Source of the DNA: Zobellia uliginosa | GTDB lineage: Bacteria; Bacteroidota; Bacteroidia; Flavobacteriales; Flavobacteriaceae | DNA: 64,000 nucleotides | NCBI RefSeq assembly: GCF_900156625.1 | Contig: NZ_FTOB01000001.1 | Location: 682,001 to 746,000, forward strand | Direction: 5' to 3' | Shown here: piece after piece, positions 42,734 through 52,242 of the stretch | Position numbering within the stretch: position 1 is the first letter of the stretch | Layout: each line of letters opens with the position of its first letter | Notes under the pieces: generated by a model | Told to the model about the DNA's origin: nothing | Seen by the model: only the letters and a program-made list of their open reading frames with translations | The model's database searches: none | Program-made: the position numbers and the translations under genes

Positions 42734-45598
42734 ATGAATTCGAGAAAAGCATTTAAAAATCTAGTGCTATTACTATTTGTTGCCTGTTCAAATATGGTCG
42801 TTTCGGCTCAGTCAGGGAATGTAGAGGGAACAATTTCAGATGAAAACGGTATTAATGTACCTGGGGCCAATATTATTATTTCAGAACTAAAAAAAGGGGC
42901 TATTTCAGATTTTGACGGTCGTTTTTCACTTGTTGGTATTCCTGCTGGCAACTACACCTTGAACATTACTTATTTAGGGTATGCTGATATTGCCCAAGAG
43001 GTAGAGGTCAAAGAAAGGGAAACGGCATCGGTATCTATTTTTATTACACCTAAGACCTTGGAATTGGATGGGGTAGAAGTTACTGGTTTCGGGTTGGGTA
43101 GTCAAGCTAGGGCATTGAATACACAGAGAACCAATATGAATATTACCAACGTGGTAGCAACCGATCAAATCGGGAAGTTTCCCGATGCCAATATTGGTGA
43201 TGCCGTAAAACGCATCCCTGGTATTACCATGCAGGTAGATCAAGGGGAGGCTAGAAATATTATTGTTCGCGGACTTTCTCCGCAGTTAAATTCCGTTTCG
43301 CTTAACGGGAGTCGTGTGCCCTCGGCCGAAGGCGATAATAGAAATGTGCAGATGGACTTGATTCCTGCCGATATGATACAAAGTATTGAAGTGAGTAAAG
43401 CGGTCACTCCCGATATGGATGCAGATGCCTTGGGAGGCTCCGTAAACTTGGTTACTAGAACGTCGCCGCAAGGTTTTCGGCTTTCTTCGACCTTAGGGTC
43501 AGGCGTGAACTTTATAACCGATAAGCCAATCATTAATGGGTCTTTCCTTTTGGGCAATAGAAGTGATAATGGCAAATTTGGGTGGATGGTCAGTGCTTCG
43601 TATAATGATAATGATTTTGGTTCCGATAACGTTGAGGCGGAATGGTCGGATGAATTTGAATACTATACGGGTGAAGATGATGTTGATGGTGACCCTGTTT
43701 TAGAAGCGGTCGATGTCAATCCGTATACAAGTGCCTTTGAGCAGCGTGAATATTTGGTGCAGCGGGTGAGGCGTAGTCTTTCGGCCAATTTTGATTATAG
43801 GTTCGATGCCAACAACTCCATCTTTCTTAAATCGATATACAATTGGCGTGACGATCGCGAGAACCGATTTGTACTACAGAGTGAAATACTAGATGGCGAA
43901 GATATAGAAATAGGTGATTTTACGGTACATCAAGGCAATTTGACACGGTTCCCCGCTGAAATTACTAGAGAAACAAAAGGGGGGATTGACAATAACCGGA
44001 ACAAGAATCGACGTTTGGAAGACCAACGAATGCAAAATTACAGTCTTGGGGGTAACCATTTATGGGGAAGTTTAAAAATGGATTGGATGACCTCTTTCGC
44101 AAAAGCTTCCGAAGAGCGGCTAAATGAACGGTATATCGTATTTGAAAATGAATATGCCGTACGAAACGACAATAGTAGTTCTAGATACCCTTTAATGACT
44201 GCGGAAAACAGTGCCGATGCCGATTTGTCGAATTTTAAATATGACGAGGTGACCGAAGAAAATCAATTCACTAAAGAAGAAGATTTTAATGTTTTTGTAA
44301 ACTTTGAAGTGCCTTCCGATTTCTTTGGAAACGGGGATGGGAGTATAAAATTCGGCGGAAGGGCAAGAGTGAAAAACAAGCTTAGGGATAATGATTTTTT
44401 TGAATATGACCTAGAAGATGATTTTCCCACATTGGCAGATGTTACCCAAAGAGATCTTTCCGATACCAAATTTCTGGCCGGAAGCCAATATATAGCTGGG
44501 TCTTTTGCTGATGAAAAATGGCTAGGAGCATTGGATTTGGTTGATGGGGAGTCTGTTCCGGACGAATTTTTGAGGGCTAATTTCAATGTAGATGAAAATG
44601 TTTTCGCGGCCTATGCCATGACCAATCAAAATATTACTGAAAAACTAAGTGGGCTGTTTGGGCTTAGATTAGAGGCAACTAAAGTCACCGCGGTCGGCAA
44701 TAGTATCATTGATGAAGAGGATTTAGTAGGGAAAATAACAGAGGAGAGCTCGTATACCAACGTCTTGCCGGGTTTGCATCTTAAGTACGACCTTAGTGAT
44801 GCAACTATTCTGCGCTTTGCATGGACAAATACCTTGGCTAGGCCAAACTATGAAGATTTGGTACCTTCTTTGGATGTTGTTTCAGGTGATGGGGAAATTT
44901 ATTTAGGTAATCCGGAATTAGCGGCGACCACATCGATGAATTTTGATGTTATGGCCGAACATTATTTTAGGAGTGTGGGTATTCTTTCCGGGGGACTTTT
45001 TTATAAGAACATCGATAACTTTATATACCTGTCTAGAGGAGAGGTTACTGATGATCTTTATGGGGACGATACTACGGGTTTTGAAATTTTTCAACCCTTA
45101 AATGGAGATGGTGCCCGAATTTTTGGAGCGGAGTTTGCTTTTCAAAGGCAGCTTGATTTTCTGCCAGGATTCGCACGTAACTTCAGCTTATACCTAAATT
45201 ACACGTTCATATCCTCTACTGCAGAGGGTATTAAGAACGAAGATGGCGAGGATCGGGAAGATGTAGATCTGCCCAATACCACGCCCAATACCTTTAATGC
45301 TTCTTTGGGGTATAACGATAAAAAATTCTCGGCTCGTATGTCCGTTAATTTTTCAGATGCATATATAGATGAACTTGGGGGCAACGAGTTTGAAGACAGA
45401 TATTACGACACACAGCTTTTCTTAGATTTTAATGCTAGTTATAAAATTACCAATAGCCTAAGTGTGTATGCAGACCTGAATAATATAAGCAACCAACCCT
45501 TGCGTTATTTTCAAGGTGTTAAAGACCGCACGCAACAGATTGAGTTCTATGGAAGACGATTGACATTTGGTCTTAAATATGATCTCTTTAAAAAATAA
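42734..45598 (+). CDS. TonB-dependent receptor, probably for phytate or its products
   Basis: A 954-residue outer-membrane receptor: signal peptide to about residue 26 (NMVVSAQS), a CarboxypepD-regulatory-like domain (VEGTISDENGINVPGANIIISELKKGAISDFDGRFSL), the plug (GDAVKRIPGITMQVDQGEARNIIVRGL), then a barrel ending in RRLTFGLKYDLFKK. A cytoplasmic-membrane regulator lies upstream and a phytase lipoprotein 57 bases downstream. Substrate is inferred from the phytase; the sequence itself does not reveal it. Confidence 0.9.
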   Translation: MNSRKAFKNLVLLLFVACSNMVVSAQSGNVEGTISDENGINVPGANIIISELKKGAISDFDGRFSLVGIPAGNYTLNITYLGYADIAQEVEVKERETASVSIFITPKTLELDGVEVTGFGLGSQARALNTQRTNMNITNVVATDQIGKFPDANIGDAVKRIPGITMQVDQGEARNIIVRGLSPQLNSVSLNGSRVPSAEGDNRNVQMDLIPADMIQSIEVSKAVTPDMDADALGGSVNLVTRTSPQGFRLSSTLGSGVNFITDKPIINGSFLLGNRSDNGKFGWMVSASYNDNDFGSDNVEAEWSDEFEYYTGEDDVDGDPVLEAVDVNPYTSAFEQREYLVQRVRRSLSANFDYRFDANNSIFLKSIYNWRDDRENRFVLQSEILDGEDIEIGDFTVHQGNLTRFPAEITRETKGGIDNNRNKNRRLEDQRMQNYSLGGNHLWGSLKMDWMTSFAKASEERLNERYIVFENEYAVRNDNSSSRYPLMTAENSADADLSNFKYDEVTEENQFTKEEDFNVFVNFEVPSDFFGNGDGSIKFGGRARVKNKLRDNDFFEYDLEDDFPTLADVTQRDLSDTKFLAGSQYIAGSFADEKWLGALDLVDGESVPDEFLRANFNVDENVFAAYAMTNQNITEKLSGLFGLRLEATKVTAVGNSIIDEEDLVGKITEESSYTNVLPGLHLKYDLSDATILRFAWTNTLARPNYEDLVPSLDVVSGDGEIYLGNPELAATTSMNFDVMAEHYFRSVGILSGGLFYKNIDNFIYLSRGEVTDDLYGDDTTGFEIFQPLNGDGARIFGAEFAFQRQLDFLPGFARNFSLYLNYTFISSTAEGIKNEDGEDREDVDLPNTTPNTFNASLGYNDKKFSARMSVNFSDAYIDELGGNEFEDRYYDTQLFLDFNASYKITNSLSVYADLNNISNQPLRYFQGVKDRTQQIEFYGRRLTFGLKYDLFKK

Positions 45599-45654
45599 CT
45601 CTTGGCTCGAAAGGCCAATTCTAAAATCTTGTATAAAATTTCAATCCCTATACG

Positions 45655-46671
45655 ATGAAAAATATATTCTTATTTCTTTTGGTTCTTTTGGCCACGCCGT
45701 CTTGCAACACCTCAAAACTACCTGCTATAGCCCCAAATGTGATTACCGAAAAAACGGTTAACGATACAGATGATCCCGCTATTTGGGTCAATCCTATGGA
45801 TGCATCGAAAAGTATTGTTTTTGGAACTGATAAGGAAACCAATGGGGCTATCTATGCATTTGACCTTAATGGTAAGATAATTGAGGAAAAAACCATTAGG
45901 GATATTCGTCGGCCTAATAATGTCGATATCGCTTATGGATTTGCAATAAACGATACAACAAAGGTCGATATTTTAGTGTTTACAGAGCGAGAGAAAAGTC
46001 AGGTTCGCTTGTTTTCGGTGCCGGATATGAAACCTTTGGATAATGGAGGTTTTCCTGTCTTTGCAGACGAGAAGAATCCTGAAATGAGGCTGCCTATGGG
46101 GGTCAGTTTATACAAATCTTCAAAAGATCAGAGTATATATGCCATAGTGGGACGAAAGACGGGACCTACGCAAGGCTACCTGTACCAATATAAAATAGTT
46201 GCTAATGATAAGGGCCGGGTAAATGCCGAGTTGGTGCGTGAGTTTGGAAAATTTAGTGGAAAAAAAGAGATTGAGGCTATAGCGGTAGATCATGAGCTAG
46301 GCTTTGTCTATTATTCAGATGAGCAACATTGCATACGGAAATATTATGCAGAGCCGTCCATGGGGGATGTGGAGCTAAGTTGTTTTGGCAGCGAAAATTT
46401 TAAAAGTGATATAGAGGGCATTGCTATTGCGCAATATCCGAATGGTGAGGGGTATATTATTGTTTCGGACCAACAACGAGGGCAGTTCAATATTTTTTCA
46501 AGAAAAACGAATGCTTTTGTAAGGGCGGTCAATCTTTCAACTTTGGAAACCGATGGGTGCGAGGTTGTAACCGTCCCGTTAAATGATACGTTTAAAAGCG
46601 GCCTATTTGTCGCTATGAACGATGAAAAGAATTTTTATTTCTACGATTTGGAAAAATTGGGAATAGACTAG
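45655..46671 (+). CDS. Beta-propeller phytase, lipoprotein
   Basis: A 338-residue lipoprotein (MKNIFLFLLVLLATPSC then NTSK). Phytase-type propeller motifs: DDPAIWVNP, TDKETNGAIYAFDLNG, RRPNNVDIAYGF, EIEAIAVDHELGFVYYSDE and DIEGIAIAQY. The acidic residues of these blades bind calcium and phytate. It releases phosphate from inositol hexakisphosphate outside the cell or in the periplasm. It lies 57 bases after the TonB receptor, so both are probably one operon. Confidence 0.9.
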   Translation: MKNIFLFLLVLLATPSCNTSKLPAIAPNVITEKTVNDTDDPAIWVNPMDASKSIVFGTDKETNGAIYAFDLNGKIIEEKTIRDIRRPNNVDIAYGFAINDTTKVDILVFTEREKSQVRLFSVPDMKPLDNGGFPVFADEKNPEMRLPMGVSLYKSSKDQSIYAIVGRKTGPTQGYLYQYKIVANDKGRVNAELVREFGKFSGKKEIEAIAVDHELGFVYYSDEQHCIRKYYAEPSMGDVELSCFGSENFKSDIEGIAIAQYPNGEGYIIVSDQQRGQFNIFSRKTNAFVRAVNLSTLETDGCEVVTVPLNDTFKSGLFVAMNDEKNFYFYDLEKLGID

Positions 46672-46850
46672 GCTGTTTCTTTAACCCGGTTAGGGGGTAG
46701 CGTGTTAAGATTTGGCCCTTAGGGTATACGATAGCTCTTAGGTGGTGTAGGCTATGGTAATGCAGGTCAGGTGGAACCGAGGTCTATATTTTACCTCCGC
46801 TAAGGGAAGGTACGGGGGCTTTATGCTAAAAGTAAGGTTCGGAAAAACAA

Positions 46851-46878
46851 AAAACCCTCACATTGCTGTAAGGGTTTT
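46851..46878. terminator. Bidirectional terminator between phytase and ahcY
   Basis: aaaaccct and agggtttt pair around a 12-base loop, with A-rich sequence on one side and T-rich on the other, so it can serve both convergent genes. Confidence 0.75.
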
Positions 46879-46917
46879 GGGTTTTATATTAGGATTGGGC
46901 CCTTGGCCCTGTATTAA

Positions 46918-46935
46918 GACTGAGTACAGTCGAGG
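46918..46935. repeat. Short dispersed-repeat-like motif (gactgag.acagtcgagg)
   Basis: gactgagtacagtcgagg is an inverted-repeat-bearing motif (gactg / cagtc) like the short interspersed repeats at 4404 and inside bioF; it abuts the 3' end of ahcY. Confidence 0.35.
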
Positions 46936-46936
46936 C

Positions 46937-48253
46937 CTAATATCTGTAATAGTCCGGCTTGTAAGGGCCTTCTACGGTTACACCGATATATTCGGCCTGT
47001 TCTGGTTTAAGCTCCGTTAATTCGGCTCCTAAACGCGACAAGTGCAAGGCGGCTACCTTTTCATCTAGGTGCTTGGGTAGCATATATACTTCGTTCTTGT
47101 ACTTCTCGCTGTTATTCCAAAGTTCGATTTGGGCCAAGGTTTGGTTTGTGAACGAGTTGCTCATTACAAAGCTTGGGTGTCCTGTGGCGCAACCTAGGTT
47201 CACCAAGCGGCCTTCGGCCAAGACAATAATGTCTTTTCCGTCTATGGTGTACTTGTCTACCTGTGGTTTGATTTCGTCTTTGGTGTTGCCATAGTTCTTG
47301 TTTAACCAGCTCATGTCAATTTCATTGTCAAAATGGCCAATGTTGCAAACAATGGCTTTGTCTTTCATTGCCTTAAAGTGTTCGGGGCGAATGATGTCTT
47401 TGTTCCCTGTAGTGGTAATGACAATATCGGCCTTGCCGACAACGGTTTCCAATTTTTTTACTTCAAAACCATCCATACATGCCTGTAGGGCACAAATAGG
47501 GTCGATTTCGGTAACGGTAACGATAGAACCGGCACCTCTGAAAGAAGCGGCGGTACCTTTACCTACGTCACCGTAACCGGCAACTACTACTTTTTTACCG
47601 GCGAGCATGGTGTCGGTTGCACGGCGAATGGCATCAACGGCACTTTCGCGACATCCGTACTTGTTGTCAAATTTCGACTTGGTAACCGAGTCGTTTACGT
47701 TGATGGCCGGCATAGGCAAAGTACCGTTCTTTACGCGTTCGTACAAACGGTGAACACCGGTAGTGGTTTCTTCGGAGAGACCTTTAATGGCCTTGGCCAA
47801 TTCAGGATAATCGTCCAATACCATATTGGTAAGGTCGCCACCATCGTCCAAGATCATATTTAAGGGCTCGCGCTCTTCGCCAAAAAAGAGGGTTTGTTCG
47901 ATACACCAGTTAAATTCTTCCTCGCTCATTCCTTTCCAAGCATATACAGGTATGCCCGCAGCGGCAATGGCGGCGGCGGCGTGGTCTTGTGTAGAGAATA
48001 TATTGCAAGAGCTCCAAGTAACATCGGCGCCCAATGCCACCAAAGTTTCTATAAGAACAGCGGTTTGAATGGTCATGTGAAGACATCCGGCTATTCGTGC
48101 ACCTTTTAAAGGTTGCTCTTTTCCGTATTCTTCGCGCAAAGCCATAAGGCCAGGCATCTCGGCTTCTGCAAGTTCGATTTCTTTTCTTCCCCAGTCCGCC
48201 AAAGAAATATCTTTTACCTTATAAGGCACATAAGAAACAGTTTTGGTATCCAT
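46937..48253 (-). CDS. ahcY: Adenosylhomocysteinase
   Basis: A 438-residue NAD-dependent hydrolase of S-adenosylhomocysteine. Motifs: [30 protein letters not shown], the substrate lysine region [10 protein letters not shown], the Rossmann loop [14 protein letters not shown], and the C-terminal KPDYYRY ending in aromatic/basic residues that close the active site. Recycles the methylation by-product. A TAACTTTG element lies 55 bases upstream. Confidence 0.97.
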   Translation of the reverse strand: MDTKTVSYVPYKVKDISLADWGRKEIELAEAEMPGLMALREEYGKEQPLKGARIAGCLHMTIQTAVLIETLVALGADVTWSSCNIFSTQDHAAAAIAAAGIPVYAWKGMSEEEFNWCIEQTLFFGEEREPLNMILDDGGDLTNMVLDDYPELAKAIKGLSEETTTGVHRLYERVKNGTLPMPAINVNDSVTKSKFDNKYGCRESAVDAIRRATDTMLAGKKVVVAGYGDVGKGTAASFRGAGSIVTVTEIDPICALQACMDGFEVKKLETVVGKADIVITTTGNKDIIRPEHFKAMKDKAIVCNIGHFDNEIDMSWLNKNYGNTKDEIKPQVDKYTIDGKDIIVLAEGRLVNLGCATGHPSFVMSNSFTNQTLAQIELWNNSEKYKNEVYMLPKHLDEKVAALHLSRLGAELTELKPEQAEYIGVTVEGPYKPDYYRY

Positions 48254-48307
48254 ATTCTTTTTTATTTTTTACTTTCGTTATATTAGCTATACAGCTATTT
48301 GTGGTTG

Positions 48308-48315
48308 CAAAGTTA
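48308..48315 (-). promoter_or_regulatory. -7 element of ahcY
   Basis: Minus strand reads TAACTTTG, an exact TAnnTTTG match 55 bases before the ahcY ATG. No clear TTG at -33. Confidence 0.45.
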
Positions 48316-48335
48316 AGAAAAACGTATAGAACCCT

Positions 48336-48968
48336 ATGCCTCTTTATAAGATAGTCAAGGTAAATAAAGACACCAAGGTGTATATCTGGAAGGTTACCGA
48401 GTCGGAACAGGAACTTTCTAAGGGTATAGACCTGACCCCGCATTGCCAAAAAAGAATGCAGGGCATGAAATCTGAGATGCATCGCAGGGGGTTCTTGAGC
48501 ATCAGGCACTTGATGGCCGAAGCCGGATATATAGATGCCGATTTGTATTATGATGAATTTGGAAAGCCCCATTTAAATGATGGCAACAAGATAAGTATTA
48601 CCCATTCAAACCATTTTACGGGAATCATCGTAAGCAGTAAAGACGATGTGGGGATCGATATTGAAATGCAAAGGGAAAAAATCTTGCGTATAGCACATAA
48701 GTTTACCCCTATAGAAGAATACCGGACCATAGCCAATACCGACGCCCTTATACGAAAATTGACCATTGTATGGGGAAGCAAGGAGGCCCTCTATAAAATA
48801 TATGCCCAGCAAGGTCTAAGCTTTATACATCATATAGATGTAAAGGATTTTGTTTTCGACAGTGCGGCGACCACGGCGGAAATATTGTATCACGGTGACC
48901 TCTCTATGTACCATATAAGGTTTATGGAGTTTGAAGGGTTTACCTGTGTCTACGCCTTAAAAGGCTAG
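48336..48968 (+). CDS. 4'-phosphopantetheinyl transferase
   Basis: A 210-residue Sfp/HetI-type enzyme. Magnesium-binding motif GIDIE followed by the helix motif WGSKEALYKIY (W-x-x-KEA-xx-K). It transfers phosphopantetheine from CoA to carrier proteins. Divergent from ahcY. Target carrier unknown; the FabF-like synthase here also needs an ACP, but no link is visible. Confidence 0.88.
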   Translation: MPLYKIVKVNKDTKVYIWKVTESEQELSKGIDLTPHCQKRMQGMKSEMHRRGFLSIRHLMAEAGYIDADLYYDEFGKPHLNDGNKISITHSNHFTGIIVSSKDDVGIDIEMQREKILRIAHKFTPIEEYRTIANTDALIRKLTIVWGSKEALYKIYAQQGLSFIHHIDVKDFVFDSAATTAEILYHGDLSMYHIRFMEFEGFTCVYALKG

Positions 48969-49069
48969 CCGGAAAAATGGGGCGGTCAATAAATACTGGG
49001 AATTGAAGTTGTACGTGATTGTTGTAGCGTTGGCGGCCATAATCGACGAACAACCAAATATAAAATAGA

Positions 49070-49330
49070 ATGAACATATCGGTAGAGCTTACCTTTTCTC
49101 CCTTACAGGATGATTTTGAAGAACACATTATCAACTTTATTAAAAAAATACGGGCTTCGGGACTTACTGTTTTGGAAAACCCTTTAAGTACTCAGGTCTA
49201 TGGTGAGTATGATGAAGTAATGGACCTTCTTAAAGAAGATATTAAGGAAGCTTTTGAGTTGATGGACAAGGGGCTGTTGTATATGAAAGTGGTAAAGTCT
49301 GACCGAAGCGATTATGAGCCACATTTTTGA
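49070..49330 (+). CDS. Thiamine-binding protein-like (YkoF/MTH1187 type)
   Basis: An 86-residue single-domain protein with the ferredoxin-like fold (ISVELTFSPLQ, LTVLENPLSTQVYGEYDEVMDLL). The family binds thiamine in the cytoplasm. It overlaps the next gene, pnuC, by 17 bases and starts a four-gene operon (with pnuC, an NadR-like ATPase and DUF4301). Its presence next to PnuC suggests that this transporter may carry thiamine (PnuT-like). Confidence 0.7.
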   Translation: MNISVELTFSPLQDDFEEHIINFIKKIRASGLTVLENPLSTQVYGEYDEVMDLLKEDIKEAFELMDKGLLYMKVVKSDRSDYEPHF

Positions 49331-49952
49331 TTGGATTTTTGCACAGTACGAAGGTGTTCCCGTCCATTTGGTGATCTTGGAAATCATAGGTGTAATCTTC
49401 GGGTTCTTAAGTGTATGGTTTTCAAAAAAGGAAAATATCCTGGTTTTTCCTACCGGTATAATTAGCACCGCTATATTTGTTTATATCCTCTTGGTTTTCG
49501 GCCTGTTGGGCGATATGCTCATCAATGCTTACTATTTTTCAATGAGTATATATGGATGGTATTTCTGGACGCGAAAAGTAGACCAGACCCATTTTATACC
49601 GATTACACGAACGACAAACAAAGAGAAGCAATGGTCGGCCCTGTTGTTCGTGGGTACTGTAATTTTCGTGTGTGGGGTCTATTATCTTTTTGATAAGTTC
49701 AACAATTGGACAGCCTACGTAGACACCTTTACCACGGCTATTTTCTTTGTGGGAATGTGGCTGATGGCAAAGAAAAAGCTTGAAAACTGGGTCTATTGGA
49801 TTATCGGGGATATCATCAGTGTTCCCCTTTATTGGTACAAAGGCCTTATATTTACCTCCCTGCAATATTTCTTGTTTACGATTATTGCGGTTTACGGTTA
49901 TCTCGCATGGAAAAAAAGTTTGAACAAGAGCCCTCAGATGTTGTTAAAATAG
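49314..49952 (+). CDS. pnuC: PnuC-family vitamin transporter
   Basis: A 212-residue membrane protein with about seven helices: VFPTGIISTAIFVYILLVFGLLGDMLIN, YYFSMSIYGWYFW, DTFTTAIFFVGMWLMAKKKLENW and DIISVPLYWYKGLIFTSLQYF. These match PnuC/PnuT. PnuC takes up nicotinamide riboside, PnuT thiamine. Operon context points both ways: a thiamine-binding protein upstream, an NadR-like kinase downstream. It overlaps each neighbour. Confidence 0.85.
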   Translation: MSHIFDWIFAQYEGVPVHLVILEIIGVIFGFLSVWFSKKENILVFPTGIISTAIFVYILLVFGLLGDMLINAYYFSMSIYGWYFWTRKVDQTHFIPITRTTNKEKQWSALLFVGTVIFVCGVYYLFDKFNNWTAYVDTFTTAIFFVGMWLMAKKKLENWVYWIIGDIISVPLYWYKGLIFTSLQYFLFTIIAVYGYLAWKKSLNKSPQMLLK

Positions 49953-50473
49953 TACTGTTCGGTCCTGAATCTACAGGCAAGACCACGCTTTCCGATCAAT
50001 TGGCACGTGAGTACAATACGGTTTGGGTACCCGAATACGCTAGGGAGTATTTACAAAACAAATGGAACAACGAGCGAAAAACTTGTGAGCCCAAAGATTT
50101 ATTGCCGATAGCCGAAGGTCAGATGCGGCTTGAAAACGAACTTGCCAAAAAAGCCACGGATGTGCTTATCTGCGATACCGATCTGCTTGAGACCAAGGTA
50201 TATTCAGAGGCTTATTATCTGGGTTATTGCGATCCGGTCTTGGAAAAGTACGCGTTAAATAATCATTATGATTTATATTTTCTTACGTATATAGATGTGC
50301 CCTGGGTGGGCGATGATCTAAGGGATAAGCCCAATGAACGTGAGCGTATGTTCAATTACTTTAAAGAAACCCTTGAAAAATATAATCGTAATTTTATTAT
50401 ATTGACCGGAGGAAGGGAAGAACGCTTGGCGACCGCCGTAAAACATATAGATAACTTATTGAAGAATAAATGA
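49907..50473 (+). CDS. NadR-like P-loop ATPase / nicotinamide riboside kinase
   Basis: A 188-residue protein with a Walker A loop GPESTGKTTLS near the N-terminus and the segment CDTDLLETKVYSEAYYLGYC, typical of the NadR kinase domain. The start (MEKKFEQEP) is chosen because the longer frame runs through pnuC. It overlaps pnuC by 46 bases and the next gene by 4 (ATGA). Downstream of PnuC it would phosphorylate and trap incoming nicotinamide riboside; thiamine-linked roles are conceivable. Confidence 0.85.
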   Translation: MEKKFEQEPSDVVKIVLFGPESTGKTTLSDQLAREYNTVWVPEYAREYLQNKWNNERKTCEPKDLLPIAEGQMRLENELAKKATDVLICDTDLLETKVYSEAYYLGYCDPVLEKYALNNHYDLYFLTYIDVPWVGDDLRDKPNERERMFNYFKETLEKYNRNFIILTGGREERLATAVKHIDNLLKNK

Positions 50474-52008
50474 CACTAACAGAAAATGATTTGGCCCTGC
50501 TGGCCAAAAAGGGAATTTCGGAGAAAAAGGTAAACGAACAAATAGAGACCTTTAAAGAGGGTATTCCGTTTGTACAACTAGAAAAGGCCGTTACGGTAGG
50601 TGAAGGGCTTTCAAAATTTACCCCATCCGAAGAAAAGGAATTGATTCAAAAGTTCGAAGCCTCACGCACCGGGTTGTCTTTGTTGAAATTTGTACCTGCT
50701 TCAGGGGCCGCATCGCGTATGTTCAAGGCTTTGTTCAATTTTTTGGATGCCTACGACCCTAAGGAAGAATCGTTGGAAGCGTATTTTGAGCGTACAGACG
50801 ATAAAGCCATGAAAACCTTTTCGGAGGGTGTAGCCGACTTCGCCTTCTACGATTTGGTCAAACAGCGCATTGCGGGAAAGACTTCTTCCAAAGATGAAGA
50901 ACTCTATCTTTTTGTAAAGGAAATGATGTCTGAAGATGGTCTTAATTACGGATTTTATCCTAAAGGATTATTGCCTTTCCATAACTATGGAGACCATACG
51001 GCTACGCCTTTTGAAGAACATTTAAAGGAAGCATCGGTGTATGCCAAGACAGGTAATACCGCAGAATTGCACTTTACCATTAGCGAACAACATGGCGATA
51101 TGTTCAACGCGGAGTTCAACGCCGTAAGTGAACGGGTGTCGAAGGCGACCGAGACCTCTTTTAAGGTGAGTTATTCCTATCAAAAACCATCGACCGATAC
51201 TATTGCGGTAGATATGCAGAACGAACCCTTTCGAAACAGTGATGGTTCCGTCTTGTTTAGACCTGGAGGCCATGGTGCCCTGATCGAGAATTTGAACGAG
51301 CAAGATGCCGATATCATATTTATCAAGAATATCGACAATGTTACCGTCCCAAGATTTGCAGGTGAGGTAGCGGATAGTAAAAAGATATTGGCGGGGGTAC
51401 TCTTAAGTGCCCAAGAAAAGGCCTTTGCCTATGCCAAAAGTCTCGATAACGATGAATTGACCTCAAGTCAACTAGACGAGATCAAGAGCTTCTTGGAGAA
51501 TGAGCTTAACGTTCGTTTTTCCGATAATTTCGCGGGATTCAGTATCGGCGAACAAATTGAAGTGTTAAAAGATAAAATCGACAGGCCTATACGTATCTGT
51601 GGTATGGTCAAGAATGAGGGAGAGCCCGGAGGTGGCCCATTCTGGATCAATGATCGAAAAGGGAATATTTCCTTACAGATTATAGAGTCTGCCCAAATTG
51701 ATATGGATAACGCGCATCAGGCCGCGATTCTTAAAAATTCGACGCATTTCAATCCGGTCGATTTGGTCTGTGCCGTGAAGAACTATAAAGGGGAAAAATA
51801 CAACCTGATGAACTACATCGATACCAAGCAAGGGTTTATTACAGGCAAGACCAAAGAAGGTAGGGAGTTAAAGGCCTTGGAACTTCCAGGATTGTGGAAT
51901 GGCGCCATGGCGTTTTGGAACACTATATTTGTCGAGGTGCCATCTTCAACTTTCAATCCGGTAAAAACCGTAAACGATCTATTGCGGCCCGCGCATCAGG
52001 TGAAATAG
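50470..52008 (+). CDS. DUF4301 family protein
   Basis: A 512-residue soluble protein (SLLKFVPASGAASRMFKALFNFL, GGPFWINDRKGNISLQIIESAQIDM, VFFRPGGHGALIENLN-like motif at LFRPGGHGALIENL). These segments resemble nucleotidyltransferase loops and match my memory of DUF4301. It starts inside the end of the NadR-like gene and closes the operon, followed by a terminator. The activity is unknown. Confidence 0.8.
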   Translation: MTLTENDLALLAKKGISEKKVNEQIETFKEGIPFVQLEKAVTVGEGLSKFTPSEEKELIQKFEASRTGLSLLKFVPASGAASRMFKALFNFLDAYDPKEESLEAYFERTDDKAMKTFSEGVADFAFYDLVKQRIAGKTSSKDEELYLFVKEMMSEDGLNYGFYPKGLLPFHNYGDHTATPFEEHLKEASVYAKTGNTAELHFTISEQHGDMFNAEFNAVSERVSKATETSFKVSYSYQKPSTDTIAVDMQNEPFRNSDGSVLFRPGGHGALIENLNEQDADIIFIKNIDNVTVPRFAGEVADSKKILAGVLLSAQEKAFAYAKSLDNDELTSSQLDEIKSFLENELNVRFSDNFAGFSIGEQIEVLKDKIDRPIRICGMVKNEGEPGGGPFWINDRKGNISLQIIESAQIDMDNAHQAAILKNSTHFNPVDLVCAVKNYKGEKYNLMNYIDTKQGFITGKTKEGRELKALELPGLWNGAMAFWNTIFVEVPSSTFNPVKTVNDLLRPAHQVK

Positions 52009-52044
52009 CTCTTCATTTGATGGAGTTCAGTATAAGGTTTACCC

Positions 52045-52077
52045 AAAAAAGTGTGTATTTTTTACACACTTTTTTAT
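52045..52077 (+). terminator. Terminator of the PnuC operon
   Basis: aaaaaagtgtgta and tacacactttttt form a perfect 13-base stem with a 5-base loop. The stem also carries the TACACAC word that recurs upstream of the PepSY-like genes. Confidence 0.8.
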
Positions 52078-52082
52078 GTTTT

Positions 52083-52107
52083 TACACACCTGTATACAAG
52101 TGGTGTA
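52083..52107 (+). promoter_or_regulatory. Possible activator site upstream of PepSY-like gene 1
   Basis: TACACAC at 52083-52089 and the inverted form GTGGTGTA at 52100-52107, the latter 69 bases before the -24/-12-like box. Similar sites occur at the same distance for genes 2 and 3. Confidence 0.4.
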
Positions 52108-52175
52108 TGGGGTGGATTGGAATTAATTTAATGATAATCAGGTGTTTAGTGTGTTTTGGGCGAAAATGTTTTGAG

Positions 52176-52192
52176 TTGGCATCATTTTCTCT
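52176..52192 (+). promoter_or_regulatory. Sigma-54-like promoter of PepSY-like gene 1
   Basis: TTGGCATCATTTTCTCT. GG and TC are separated by 10 bases as in -24/-12 promoters (TGGCAY ... TTGCW), with the -12 G replaced. The same box stands at 52825 and 53622. Confidence 0.5.
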
Positions 52193-52242
52193 TGGTACTA
52201 AGAGATTATCAAAACAAATCAATAATTTAAAACACACACAAA

